Assembly: GCF_013372625.1 (NCBI RefSeq)
Contig: NZ_JABXFD010000499.1
Span: forward strand, 1-44,204
Reading direction: 5' to 3'
Length of the DNA: 44,204 nucleotides
DNA from: Actinomadura sp. BRA 177
GTDB lineage: Bacteria > Actinomycetota > Actinomycetes > Streptosporangiales > Streptosporangiaceae
A model generated the notes under the pieces. That model searched no databases. It saw only the letters and a list, made by a program, of their open reading frames with translations, and was not told the DNA's origin. The translations under genes were made by a program, and so were the position numbers. Below are positions 15,888-23,907 of this stretch, piece after piece (within the stretch, counting starts at the first letter, position 1; each line of letters begins with the position of its first letter).

Positions 15888-17075
15888 GTGACACAGGATC
15901 TGATCATCAACCTTGTGGCCTCGGGATTGGCCTTCACGCTGGGGGTGAGCGTGCGATCAGTGCGGCAGCGGATCGCGAATGCGAAGGAGTCGGCAGGCTC
16001 CCGCCGTATCAGGGAACAGCGCCATCCGCGGTTCACCCACGGTTGGCTGCTGGAGTACTACCTGCATCGCGACAGGCTCGACGATCTTTACCTGCTGGTG
16101 GACGGTAACCGCCGTCGGATCGGCCCATTCCTCACAAAGCCGTCATGGACGAATCACGGCTTCGACGAAAATGTCCTTGTCCAGCAGGAGTCGCCGCACT
16201 GCCGGTCGGACACGGAGTTGGACGAGGAGGTCCTGCGGCGACGCCGCGCTTATCTGGCGGTCGACGACGAGAACGGTGAACCCTGGAACGACCTTCTGGC
16301 CGTGGTGCGGGAGGTCCAGGAGACTGAGGAAGGCCCCCGCATAAAACTGGCCTTGGCGGAGTACTTCCAGTTCCTGTCCGCGTGCGGTGCCCTGGAGGAC
16401 GAGACGTACGCCGCAGTCCGCAATCCGAGGCGCCCCACACCCATCAGGGACGCGGTTCTCGGGAGCGTGGACGACGCGGCGCACGCGCGCAGGGGAGCGA
16501 ACGGCTTCGGTATGCAATGCGCGTTCGTCTTTCTTGAGGGCGGCCGGCCACGGGTCCTGATCCAGCGACGCTCGCACTCGGTGTCGATCTATGGTGGCGC
16601 GCTCGCCGTCGTTCCCGTCTTCGGCTGCCAGTCGATGGATCTGTCCGACCGGACGCCGGTCTCGGTCTTCCACAACTTCCTTCGCGAGGCTTATGAGGAG
16701 TTGTACGGAGGTGCGGAGGTCGAGAAGCGGGGAAATCGCGTGGACCCGACCTGGTTCTACCAGGAGCCACCGATCACCCGCCTCATCGCCGCCCACGAGG
16801 ACGGGGGACTGGACTTCCGGATCCTCGGGTTCGGCTTCGACGCTCTGAACGGCGAAGTTGACATCTGTGGTCTCGCTTACATCCGGGACCCTGAATTTGC
16901 GCGTCGCGAACTCCCGTCACTCAAGGCCAACTGGGAGATTCAGGACATCAGCGCTTGGGACCTCTTCGGAGTTGATCTCACTGAAGCCTTGTTCGCCGGA
17001 GAGTTCTCGCCCGGGAGCGTCTATACGCTCGGGGAGGCCAGGCGTCACCTTGCGGGCTCGGAGCATGAAGGGTGA
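15888..17075 (+). CDS. Membrane-anchored Nudix-like protein, function unknown
   Basis: The 395-aa protein has one N-terminal hydrophobic helix (LIINLVASGLAFTLGVSV) followed by a basic stretch. A middle region is unlike anything I recognise, with Arg/Glu-rich helices and DELDEEVLRRRR-like acidity. A C-terminal segment at about residues 215-330 resembles a Nudix fold: VLIQRRS, GGALAVVPVFGC, then NFLREAYEELYGG, which matches the REUXEEXG half of the Nudix box. The Nudix box glycine spacing is stretched, so catalysis is uncertain. GTG 15888 is chosen because GGCGGG lies just upstream; GTG 15837 is an alternative. The next gene overlaps its stop by 4 nt, so the two probably act together. Confidence 0.6.
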   Translation: MTQDLIINLVASGLAFTLGVSVRSVRQRIANAKESAGSRRIREQRHPRFTHGWLLEYYLHRDRLDDLYLLVDGNRRRIGPFLTKPSWTNHGFDENVLVQQESPHCRSDTELDEEVLRRRRAYLAVDDENGEPWNDLLAVVREVQETEEGPRIKLALAEYFQFLSACGALEDETYAAVRNPRRPTPIRDAVLGSVDDAAHARRGANGFGMQCAFVFLEGGRPRVLIQRRSHSVSIYGGALAVVPVFGCQSMDLSDRTPVSVFHNFLREAYEELYGGAEVEKRGNRVDPTWFYQEPPITRLIAAHEDGGLDFRILGFGFDALNGEVDICGLAYIRDPEFARRELPSLKANWEIQDISAWDLFGVDLTEALFAGEFSPGSVYTLGEARRHLAGSEHEG

Positions 17076-17890
17076 CCTCTTGCCAACCGTGCATACTTTG
17101 CTCGGGTACGAACCATGAAACCGAGTTCGAATTGTCCATGGGTACTGTGGTGCGGTGCCATGGCTGCTCGCTCGTCTCCATGGTCGAGCACACTGGCGAA
17201 CTGGTGCGCTGTTCTTACGACGAGGACTACTATCGGCGGGCGGGCGCTCCCGGACCCGGTTACCGCGACTACTTCGGTGCGGAGGCTGCGCCCCGGTCGG
17301 AGATCTCATCCGCGCTGGCGGACATGGTGCTCTCCCTCACCTTGGGTGCGAGACGCGTTCTCGACCTGGGGTGTGGCGGCGGGTTTCTGGTCAACGCGCT
17401 GGCCGAACGAGGTGTCGATGCGACGGGCTTGGACGGCTCCGACCATGCGATCGAGCGAGCGCGGGCGAACACGGGCGGCGGGCAGTTCACACGGGCCGAT
17501 ATAGGTGCATCCGGCCTCGTCGGCGAAGCGGTGTTTGACGTCGTCACGATGATCGATGTGATCGAGCACTTGCCCGACCCGGTGGAAGCTCTGCGTTGGG
17601 CGGCCGGCCTGACGGCGCCCGGAGGCGCGATCGTGCTTCTTACCCCGCGTTACGGGGGCCGCCTTCTCGCCGAGCAGGGCGCCGCGTACGTCCACTTCAA
17701 CAGCGACCACATGTACTACTTCACCGAGGACACCTTGCGCACGACCATAACGCGAGCAACCGGCTCTGACATGGTCGAGATCGAAGATGTCCTCGCCTTC
17801 GTCTGCAAACAGGGCGTCTCGATACCCGACTCCATGGCGCGCAAATACAGCATGGAACGAGAAAGCATGCTCGCCGTCCTGAGCCCCTGA
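17072..17890 (+). CDS. Class I SAM-dependent methyltransferase with N-terminal zinc-finger-like motif
   Basis: The 272-aa protein starts at GTG 17072, overlapping the preceding TGA (GTGA). The first 35 residues carry CQPCILC and CHGC, a Cys4 zinc-binding pattern common in sugar or ribosomal methyltransferases. The Methyltransf_23-type core has VLDLGCGGGFLVNALAERG (motif I), GLDGSDHAIERAR and VVTMIDVIEHLPDPVEAL. The C-terminus contains HFNSDHMYYFTEDTLR, typical of small-molecule/sugar C- and O-methyltransferases of this class. The substrate is unknown. The tight coupling to the Nudix-like gene suggests a shared nucleotide or nucleotide-sugar substrate, which is inference. Confidence 0.82.
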   Translation: MTSCQPCILCSGTNHETEFELSMGTVVRCHGCSLVSMVEHTGELVRCSYDEDYYRRAGAPGPGYRDYFGAEAAPRSEISSALADMVLSLTLGARRVLDLGCGGGFLVNALAERGVDATGLDGSDHAIERARANTGGGQFTRADIGASGLVGEAVFDVVTMIDVIEHLPDPVEALRWAAGLTAPGGAIVLLTPRYGGRLLAEQGAAYVHFNSDHMYYFTEDTLRTTITRATGSDMVEIEDVLAFVCKQGVSIPDSMARKYSMERESMLAVLSP

Positions 17891-17988
17891 TCGGTTCGCG
17901 AGACATGCGGCCACCCGGACCGCCGTATCGCGCCTCCTGCGGCGGGGCGGCAGGGGCCGACGTCCGTGGCGCAGGATCAAGGCGGGTG

Positions 17989-18846
17989 TCAGCTAAGCCC
18001 CGGGCCGTCGAGCAGAGCCAGTAGCCGAGCCGCCTGGCGTGCCAGGGTCGGCGTGTCGCGGCCGTTGTGCAGAATCCTCAGCAGCCAGAACAGGGCGAGA
18101 AGCCGTCGGCAGGTCTTGAGCCTGCCGAGTTCGGCCGCGCTCAGGTCGAAGCAGTCCAGTACGTGTTCCATGCCGTGGCCGTCCGCCACCCGTATGGAGA
18201 TGTGCTCGGTCAACTCAGCCAGTTCGTAGGGACGGTCGCTGCGGCCGGAGTACTCGAAGTCCACGAGGCGCACGTCGGTGCCGTCCCACAGGAAGTTGGC
18301 CAGGTTCCCGTCACCGGTGCCGAACACAGGCCGCATCGGACGTCCGAGCACGTCCTCCAGCGCGGGCTGCCGGATCCAGGCCGTCGCTGATTCGAACGCC
18401 TTGACCACCAAGGGGTCGACCACTGGACGGGAGACAGCCGCACACCACGTCCGAACCTGCTGCAACATCTCGACTGGATGCCCGGCACGAACCGGCACGT
18501 CGTTCAGAGCGCGCGAGGGGATCGCTTCCTGAACCCGAGCGACCGTACGAGCCACGGCCGTAGCCACATCCGCGGTGAAGTCGCCCTCCAACGACACACC
18601 GTCTAACCGGGACATCACCACAGCGGGCGGCTCAGTGTGCAGGTCGGCACTGATTGGTGCGGGCGCGCTACCTGGGGCGTGCTCATGCAGCAGGGTCAGT
18701 GCACGCCACTCGCGGTGGGGCTCGTTGTTGCTCCAGGCGCGGTAGCGCTTGATCACCACATTGGGCCGCAGCTCGATCAGGTGCGTGCTCGACGTCCCGT
18801 CCACGAACACCCCCGCCCCTCGCTCTGCCGCCCCCCAAGATCTCAC
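17989..18846 (-). CDS. APH-fold phosphotransferase (aminoglycoside/choline kinase-like)
   Basis: The 285-aa kinase-fold protein has an N-lobe with VVIKRYR (ATP-binding Lys) and EWRALTLLHEH (Glu helix). The catalytic loop TGDGNLANFLWDG contains the D-x-N-x-x-N pattern, and VRLVDFEYSGRSDRPYELAEL supplies the Mg-binding Asp. The family phosphorylates small hydroxyl or amino compounds. There is no evidence that this one gives resistance. It starts GTG 18846, but GTG 18810 is equally possible since the first 12 residues are unlike the family. It stands alone, convergent with the methyltransferase gene. Confidence 0.78.
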   Translation of the reverse strand: MRSWGAAERGAGVFVDGTSSTHLIELRPNVVIKRYRAWSNNEPHREWRALTLLHEHAPGSAPAPISADLHTEPPAVVMSRLDGVSLEGDFTADVATAVARTVARVQEAIPSRALNDVPVRAGHPVEMLQQVRTWCAAVSRPVVDPLVVKAFESATAWIRQPALEDVLGRPMRPVFGTGDGNLANFLWDGTDVRLVDFEYSGRSDRPYELAELTEHISIRVADGHGMEHVLDCFDLSAAELGRLKTCRRLLALFWLLRILHNGRDTPTLARQAARLLALLDGPGLS

Positions 18847-18904
18847 GGACGCCCTCGACGACGGTGCCTGTCGGGATCACGGAAGGTGGCATCGCGCCCG
18901 TGTG

Positions 18905-19000
18905 GCTTGCTGGCGTTCAGGGACGGGCGGTGGCCCAGCTTTCGGCGATCTGCGCAGCCGTCGATGTCGTCCTCCCGGGCTTGCCTGCTGCTCCATCGGC
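18905..19000 (-). pseudogene. Decayed C-terminal remnant of an RsbW-like ATPase
   Basis: The 232-nt gap between the kinase and the pentapeptide gene has no intact gene. On the minus strand one frame reads REDDIDG and, after a frame change, QIAESWATARP then stop. This matches in order the end of the HATPase_c region of local RsbW-like proteins (DDIRGRGLMIVEALADRWG in the 38.7-kb gene) and the remnant at 24.8 kb. I read it as a relic of an anti-sigma-factor-like ATPase. The match is short, so it remains tentative. Confidence 0.35.
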
Positions 19001-19066
19001 ACCGGCAGCACGTGTGCGGTGACTCGGCGGTGCGCATTTCTCCGCGACGCAGTGCTGTTCGACCAG

Positions 19067-19072
19067 TAGGGT
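19067..19072 (+). promoter_or_regulatory. -10 element for leaderless transcription of the pentapeptide-repeat gene
   Basis: TAGGGT, six bases, then ATG 19079. There is no Shine-Dalgarno, so a leaderless transcript is likely. Confidence 0.45.
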
Positions 19073-19078
19073 CGAGCT

Positions 19079-19762
19079 ATGGCCGCGCACGGAGTATCGC
19101 GACAAGGGAAGCGTCTTAAAGAGCCTGTCGGGCCGAAGATTCCTGAGAGGCTCACACTTGCTCAGGTTCCGGGTGATGAGCCGACCGACGACGGCATATA
19201 TCTTTCGCTGGAGTATGGCCCGGAGATCATTACGGGATTCGATGCCGAGGATGTTGAATTCGAGCGTTGCCGGTTTCGGGGGACATGTCTTTCGACGGGA
19301 ACGATGCGGCGTGTGAGTATCACGGATGTCGCGTTCGAAGGCTGTGACCTGGCCAATCTCCGGATGCCCGACTCCCGGGTCTTTAATACGACGGTGGCCA
19401 ACTGCCGTATGACCGGAATGCATCTCACTAGCTGCGGATTCCGTGACGTGCTGTTCGACTCCTGCCGCGCCGACCTGACATCATTCCGGTTCTCACGGCT
19501 AACGAACGTAGTGTTCCGCGACTGCAATCTGTCAGAGTCCAACTTCCAGAGCGCCGACCTGCGTGGTGTCCGGTTCGAGGGGTGCAAGCTGACCGCAGCT
19601 CAATTCAGCAATGCCGACATGAAAGGCACCCGGCTGGTCGACTGCAATCTCGACGGTGTCGGCGGAATCCAGAGTCTCGCCGGGGCGATCGTGCCGAGCG
19701 CCGACGCCCACACACTGGTGTACGCACTGTCGTCGGCGCTGGGCATCGTCATCGAAGACTGA
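19079..19762 (+). CDS. Pentapeptide-repeat protein
   Basis: The 227-aa protein has a basic, Pro-rich N-terminus, then from about residue 55 to 200 repeated A(D/N)LxX-like fives with the central-Phe/Leu pattern (VEFERCRFRGTCL, DLTSFRFSRLTNVVFRDCNL, SNFQSADLRGVRF). These fold into a right-handed quadrilateral beta-helix. Some members (MfpA/Qnr) mimic DNA and protect gyrase, but most have no known role, and nothing here singles out gyrase. It is soluble, with no signal peptide. It stands alone, convergent with the ATPase gene that follows. Confidence 0.88.
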   Translation: MAAHGVSRQGKRLKEPVGPKIPERLTLAQVPGDEPTDDGIYLSLEYGPEIITGFDAEDVEFERCRFRGTCLSTGTMRRVSITDVAFEGCDLANLRMPDSRVFNTTVANCRMTGMHLTSCGFRDVLFDSCRADLTSFRFSRLTNVVFRDCNLSESNFQSADLRGVRFEGCKLTAAQFSNADMKGTRLVDCNLDGVGGIQSLAGAIVPSADAHTLVYALSSALGIVIED

Positions 19763-19856
19763 TCAGGTGCCGCTTGGCTTCAGTCTCTTGTAGCAGTCGG
19801 CGGTGTGCTTTCCCGACGGTCGCCGTGCCGGCTCGTCCCACCGCTGGACGGATTTC

Positions 19857-20612
19857 TCAGGGGAGTGGGGAGCAGGCAGGGGCGTGGGTGGTGTCCAAGT
19901 GGTGGGTGAGGAGTTCGGTGGTCTCTTGGAGGTCGATGAGGGGGCGGCGGAGGTAGCGGTGCGGAGTGGACCACCAGCAGAAGGTGCGGCGGTGGACCCA
20001 GACGTTGAGGGTGGGGAAGACGAGGACGGAGAGGCCGTCTTCGGTGGTGTTGCGTTGGCCTTTGAATCCGCGGCGGGTGAGGTTGAGGAGCAGGTGATGC
20101 GCGGCGGTCCCGGGGTGGACGCGGTAGTGCAGGCCGGGCCAGTCGTGGGGGAGCGGTAGGGCGAACCAGACCCTCTTGCCGAGGGTGGACGTGGTGTCGA
20201 CGCGGGAGCGGGTCGGGGTGCTGCCCCAGGCGGCGGTGACTTGGCGGACGAGTTCGAGGCCCTTGCCGTGCTCGTCCAGCAGCCCTGCCCCGGATGTGTG
20301 CGGTGCGGCCGTCCGCGCGCCGTCGAAGACGGAGACGATGAGCTGGGGGGAGGGGACGGTCCGCGCCCAGATCCACAGCTCCGGGATGGTGGGCGGCCGG
20401 TCGCCCTGGGCGTGCCCGGCGTGCCGTAGCGCGTTGGTCGCGGTTTCGGAGACGGCTAGTTCACCGTCCTCGATCACGTCCCGGTCGAGCCGCAGTTCGG
20501 ACATTGTCTGCCGGACGAGGCGCCGCGCCGTCGCCGGCCTGCTCTCGTCCCCCGGCAGCCGCCACGCGCACAGCCCCCCGGTCACCAGCCCCCACGCCCC
20601 CTTGACCTCCAT
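19857..20612 (-). CDS. RsbW/AbaA-like ATP-binding protein (HATPase_c_2) of a WhiJ/Scr1-type module
   Basis: This 251-aa protein has a GHKL ATPase domain at residues about 15-150, with ELAVSETATNALRHA (N box), IVSVFDGARTAAP and DEHGKGLELVRQVTAAWGS (G2 box). A C-terminal extension of about 100 residues is unlike RsbW and contains HYRVHPGTAAHHLLLNL. ATG 20612 follows GGAGGAGG by 10 nt; the frame extends to 20663. In Streptomyces whiJ/abaA-type loci such a protein accompanies an XRE regulator and a small DUF397 protein, exactly the divergent partners here. It may act as an anti-sigma-like kinase or ligand-sensing partner, which is inference. Confidence 0.82.
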   Translation of the reverse strand: MEVKGAWGLVTGGLCAWRLPGDESRPATARRLVRQTMSELRLDRDVIEDGELAVSETATNALRHAGHAQGDRPPTIPELWIWARTVPSPQLIVSVFDGARTAAPHTSGAGLLDEHGKGLELVRQVTAAWGSTPTRSRVDTTSTLGKRVWFALPLPHDWPGLHYRVHPGTAAHHLLLNLTRRGFKGQRNTTEDGLSVLVFPTLNVWVHRRTFCWWSTPHRYLRRPLIDLQETTELLTHHLDTTHAPACSPLP

Positions 20613-20663
20613 CGAAGCCCGACCTCCTCCATGTACTGCCGCAAGTGGCACGGAAAGCGACAT

Positions 20664-20811
20664 ATGGTCACTCTCCGTTGTGTGTCGCGAGTCACATAAT
20701 GGAAGGTCTAAACCAAGACCGCAACTGTTTCAGGGAAGAATCTAAAGATCATTTTGGGTTGCTTCCCCAAACGGCTTGAGACGCGACTACTCACCGGGCA
20801 TGCTCGGTCAC
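20664..20811. promoter_or_regulatory. Divergent promoter region of the first ATPase//XRE module, with inverted repeats
   Basis: The gap is AT-richer than its surroundings. It contains GGTCT-N6-AGACC (20705-20720) and TTTGGG-N7-CCCAAA (20753-20771, with a short G/C-rich core). A TAAAGAT hexamer lies between them. These are candidate binding sites for the XRE regulator. Confidence 0.35.
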
Positions 20812-21669
20812 ATGACAACCAGGCCACCCACGGTCCGTGAGCGCCGCCTCGCCAGCGAGTTGCGGAGGCTCAGGGAATCCACGACAGCGCTGAACTTGGA
20901 AGAGGCCGCTGAACGGCTCGGTTGGAGCAAGACCAAGCTGTCCAGGATCGAGAACGCGATCCGCAGTGTCACCGTGGGCGAGGTTCAGCAGATGCTGACC
21001 CTCTACGGCGTGAGCGGGCCGCGCTTGGACACGCTCGCCCGCTTTGCCCGTACGGCCAGGCAGCGCGGCTGGTGGGACGTCTACGAGAACAGCCTGCCTG
21101 CGGACTACGCCACCTACATGGGCCTGGAAGCTGAAGCCGAGTGGCTCAACTCCTACACGATGGGCCTCGTGCACGGCCTAATGCAGACCGAGGAGTACAC
21201 CCATCATGTGGCTAAGTCGATCTTGATGCGCTTCTCGCCGGCCTCAGAAGTCGAGCGTCGCGTCACGGCCCGTATGGCACGCCAGCATGCCTGGGCGGAA
21301 CGGGAAGACCCGACGCGCCTTTGGACGATCTTGGACGAGACGGCGCTCAGGCGAGTCATCGGCGGTCCAGAGGTGATGCGAGCCCAGTACAGACGCATCA
21401 TCGAGTTGACCGAGCAGCCGAACGTGATGTTTCAGATCATGCCCGTAGCCGCCGGTGGGCACCCCGGAGTCGTGGGGAGCTTCGCTGTGCTGGGATTTCC
21501 CCAACGGTTCACCCCCAATGTGGTGTACGTCGAGAACATGACGAGCGCTCTCTACATCGAGGACGAGAAGGAAGTGCACACGTACTCGCTGGCGTTCGAG
21601 CAAATGGCAGCCATGGCGCTGGGCCCCGAGGAGTCGGTGGCTATGCTCGAACAGCTAGCGCGACAATGA
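20812..21669 (+). CDS. XRE-family regulator, WhiJ/Scr1-type (HTH + DUF5753)
   Basis: The 285-aa protein has an N-terminal helix-turn-helix (SELRRLRESTTALNLEEAA, then LGWSKTKLSRIEN) at about residues 10-65. A DUF5753 domain follows with WWDVYENSLPADYATYMGLE, MGLVHGLMQTEEYT and RRVTARMARQ, and ends in VYVENMTSALYIEDEKEV. Such proteins act with DUF397 partners in actinomycete development and antibiotic regulation; some pairs have been described as toxin-antitoxin-like. ATG 20812 is preferred to the frame start at 20776. The DUF397 start overlaps its stop (ATGA). Confidence 0.9.
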   Translation: MTTRPPTVRERRLASELRRLRESTTALNLEEAAERLGWSKTKLSRIENAIRSVTVGEVQQMLTLYGVSGPRLDTLARFARTARQRGWWDVYENSLPADYATYMGLEAEAEWLNSYTMGLVHGLMQTEEYTHHVAKSILMRFSPASEVERRVTARMARQHAWAEREDPTRLWTILDETALRRVIGGPEVMRAQYRRIIELTEQPNVMFQIMPVAAGGHPGVVGSFAVLGFPQRFTPNVVYVENMTSALYIEDEKEVHTYSLAFEQMAAMALGPEESVAMLEQLARQ

Positions 21670-21890
21670 GTGCATGGAGGGACAAAGTGTCCAGTCTCCG
21701 TCTTCATCGGACTGTCTTTCGTAAGAGCAGCCACAGCGAGGGTGCGAACGGTTGTGTCGAGACCTGTGTCCGCGACACGCGTCACCTGGTCCGGGACTCC
21801 AAGGATCCCGAAGGCGGGGTCTTGGCCCTGAAGCAGGATGCGTGGGCGGCGATGGTGTCGCAGATCAAGCGAGGTTTCTACGACCTCTGA
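21666..21890 (+). CDS. DUF397 small protein, partner of the XRE regulator
   Basis: The 74-aa protein has the DUF397 hallmarks: FRKSSHSEGANGCVETC, VRDSKDPEGGVLAL and W-A-A-M-V near the end. ATG 21666 overlaps the TGA of the XRE gene by the ATGA arrangement, so translation is coupled. GTG 21687 is a second possible start nearer the usual DUF397 N-terminus. In WhiJ/Scr1 systems this small protein is thought to control the activity of the XRE regulator. A hairpin just downstream ends the transcript. Confidence 0.88.
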   Translation: MSAWRDKVSSLRLHRTVFRKSSHSEGANGCVETCVRDTRHLVRDSKDPEGGVLALKQDAWAAMVSQIKRGFYDL

Positions 21891-21905
21891 GTCGACCCCG
21901 TCCCA

Positions 21906-21932
21906 CGCCGCACCTTGGGCCGAGGTGCGGCG
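21906..21932 (+). terminator. Hairpin terminator after the DUF397 gene
   Basis: A perfect 10-bp stem CGCCGCACCT/AGGTGCGGCG closes a 7-nt loop, 15 nt after the stop. A T-rich stretch (GCATTTTC) follows within 10 nt. Confidence 0.65.
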
Positions 21933-21970
21933 GGTTGCATTTTCGGACGTCGGTGGGCGCTCCGGCTGTT

Positions 21971-21990
21971 GACATCGATACGGCGATGTC
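21971..21990. promoter_or_regulatory. Inverted repeat GACATCG-N6-CGATGTC in an otherwise empty gap
   Basis: A perfect 7+7 inverted repeat overlaps a consensus TTGACA at 21969-21974. The 230-nt gap around it holds no supported gene apart from a doubtful 17-codon ORF. It could be an operator or a leftover promoter. Confidence 0.35.
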
Positions 21991-22064
21991 CAAACGGGGG
22001 GTGACCTGTCAAGATGCCGATCTCATCGACGACTTGTGCGGTGTGGCCTGGCGGGGAGGTCACC

Positions 22065-22118
22065 GTGCACTCCTGGCGGCTCGTCTCCGCCCTCGCGGCG
22101 TACCTGCCGGGCGCCTAG
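22065..22118 (+). other. Possible 17-codon ORF with a strong Shine-Dalgarno
   Basis: GGGGAGG lies 5 nt before GTG 22065, which opens VHSWRLVSALAAYLPGA and a TAG. It may be the 5' stump of a gene lost by deletion, because it ends 2 nt before the convergent XRE-TPR gene. Its translation is unproven. Confidence 0.2.
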
Positions 22119-22120
22119 CG

Positions 22121-23158
22121 TCAGGGGGCCTCCCGCGCCTGCCGAAGCGCGTCCCGGTACTCGGCCGTCCACGCCGCGTCGCGCTGGTCGGGCGGCAGCG
22201 ACTCCAGCCCCGCCTGAAGGTGCTCGGCCGCCGCGTCGTGCTCGCCGAGCCCCAGCAGAGCGAGCCCGATGTTGACGTGCTGGAAGTCTGGCGTCAGCCA
22301 GTACGCGGTGTCCGGCGGCAGGCTGGACGCCGCGGCGTCCTCGAGCGTCTCGGCCTCGGCGAGCAGCCGCCGCGCGTCCGCATGGTCGCCGAGGAGGGCG
22401 TGACCGTGTGCGGCCAGGACGGCGTCGCCGAGCCGCTGCGCGGGCGCGGCACCGGGCGTGTGGTAAGCGGTGAGGAAGTGCCGGACCACGCCGCGCGCGT
22501 TGCCCTGCTGCCGGGCGAGGTAGCCCTTGAAGTTCACGGCCTGCGCGGCGAGCTCGCCCGACCCGGCGTCGTCGGCGAGGGCTTCGGCGTCGGTGAGCAG
22601 GTGCGCGGCACGCTGGTCGTCGCGGTGCTCGGCGCGCAGCCACCCGGAGAACTGGACGTACTCGGCGGCCACCGGTGCGAGGGCATCGCGTACGGGACCA
22701 CGGGCCGCCTGCAGCAGGGTCGTGGCGACGTCGGTCTGGGCGAGGGTGGCGGGCAGGATCGCGGCGGGGTCGGCGGTGTCGTTCAGGCGACGCTGCGCGG
22801 CGAGGATGGTGGCGAGGGAGCCGACGACGGTGAGGTCGACTCGGGCGGGGCGTGCGATGGCTTGGGCGAGCCGGTCTCGATCGTCGGGGGTCAGCGCCTC
22901 GTCGGCGCCGAAAAGATCGTCCTCACTCATGCCGGTCACTTTCACATACAGCGGCCGGTATCGGTGACCTGGGACGAACTTCCCCGCCTCCCAATGTTTG
23001 ATCATCTCGGCGAGGGGGCTGACATGGGGCAGGCCGGGCCTGTCGCGGGGGTCGGCCGCCGCGCGCAGCAGTCTTGCCAGGTCAGGCCGCGACCAGTACG
23101 GCGGGGCCTCGCGCGCCTTGCGCAGGCGTAATCCGATGGCCTTCTTGCCGGGGAACAC
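22121..23158 (-). CDS. XRE-like regulator with C-terminal tetratricopeptide-type helices
   Basis: The 345-aa protein starts at GTG 23158 with GGAAGG 9 nt upstream; the frame is open to 23221. An HTH-like region spans residues 5-75 (IGLRLRKAREAPPYWSRPDLARLL, MIKHWEAGKFVP). From about residue 120 there are helical pairs typical of TPR/NsdA-like proteins (ALADDAGSGELAAQAVNFKG, LLGDHADARRLLAEAE, LGLGEHDAAAEHLQAGL). It is probably a cytoplasmic regulator that senses a ligand or peptide through the TPR part. It is divergent from the GRDP-like gene. The HTH is imperfect, so DNA binding is inferred. Confidence 0.72.
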   Translation of the reverse strand: MFPGKKAIGLRLRKAREAPPYWSRPDLARLLRAAADPRDRPGLPHVSPLAEMIKHWEAGKFVPGHRYRPLYVKVTGMSEDDLFGADEALTPDDRDRLAQAIARPARVDLTVVGSLATILAAQRRLNDTADPAAILPATLAQTDVATTLLQAARGPVRDALAPVAAEYVQFSGWLRAEHRDDQRAAHLLTDAEALADDAGSGELAAQAVNFKGYLARQQGNARGVVRHFLTAYHTPGAAPAQRLGDAVLAAHGHALLGDHADARRLLAEAETLEDAAASSLPPDTAYWLTPDFQHVNIGLALLGLGEHDAAAEHLQAGLESLPPDQRDAAWTAEYRDALRQAREAP

Positions 23159-23354
23159 TGCGATGCACCTTCCGACCGTCCGGAGCGGAGGGGATGTGCG
23201 TCCCCTGCCATCCCCCATCATCCCCCTCCCTGTGCGACGCCCACCGCGGTTTCACTGACAGTGACCGAAGCAACACCCCATGAATCGCAGTCAGGAGAAG
23301 GCGCGCATCCCTGGCCGCGGACACCATCCATGAGGCGCGCCATAAAAGGTCACC

Positions 23355-23885
23355 ATGACCCGCACCACCGAGTGGACGGCCCTGGCCGCCCACGACCCGC
23401 GCGAACTGGTCGACGACGGCCTGTTCACCAAGCTGTCCGCCTACGTCGCCAAGGACCAGGGCGTCACCCGTGCCTACGCCGAGGGCGTCGTCGGGCAGGC
23501 GCTGGTGTGGCTGCGCGCTGTCGCCGAGAACCCCGGCGTGCGGCTGGCCATGTCCGAGACCGTCGACCCCGGCTGGCACGCGTTCCTGCTCCACTCGCAG
23601 GACTACACGCGCTGGTGCGAGGAGCACCTCGGCTACTACCTGCACCACATCCCGCCCGCGCCCGGCGTCACCTCGGACGAGGACGAGATCGCCCGGACGC
23701 TGCCCGCGCTGAACGCCACCGGGTATCGCGTCGACACCGAGCACTGGGCGGACGCCGCCTACCCGTGCTGCCCGCCCAACCCGTGCGTCGCCAAGGTCAT
23801 CGAGCAGGCGAAGGCGTTCGGGTGCGACGCCGACACCGGCGCGCCCCCGCCCGCCGCGGACGCGTCCGGGCCGCGCAGTGCCTGA
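23355..23885 (+). CDS. Glycine-rich-domain-protein-like (GRDP/DUF1399-like) small protein
   Basis: This 176-aa soluble protein has the spaced signature DPGWHAFLLHSQDYTRWCEE and HLGYYLHHIP, resembling the D-x2-W-H-x-H/L...Y...C...H-x2-P pattern of GRDP-like (Pfam 07173) proteins, followed by a Cys/Pro motif YPCCPPNPC. The His and Cys residues could bind a metal. AAAGG lies 6 nt before ATG 23355. The APH-fold kinase gene starts 22 nt after its stop, so they are probably co-transcribed. The function of bacterial members is unknown to me. Confidence 0.68.
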   Translation: MTRTTEWTALAAHDPRELVDDGLFTKLSAYVAKDQGVTRAYAEGVVGQALVWLRAVAENPGVRLAMSETVDPGWHAFLLHSQDYTRWCEEHLGYYLHHIPPAPGVTSDEDEIARTLPALNATGYRVDTEHWADAAYPCCPPNPCVAKVIEQAKAFGCDADTGAPPPAADASGPRSA

Positions 23886-23907
23886 CCGCATGGCAGGCTC
23901 TCCCACC

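Noticed and set aside
15888..17075. CBASS or other defence effector of TM-Nudix type
   Set aside because: No CD-NTase, sensor or other defence gene is adjacent, and I cannot confirm the family; kept only as an open question.
17989..18846. Aminoglycoside resistance gene
   Set aside because: The kinase fold is clear but the family covers many substrates and nothing in the sequence or context points to an antibiotic.
19079..19762. Quinolone-resistance pentapeptide protein (MfpA/Qnr)
   Set aside because: The repeats are present but the size, N-terminal extension and context do not single out a gyrase-binding member.
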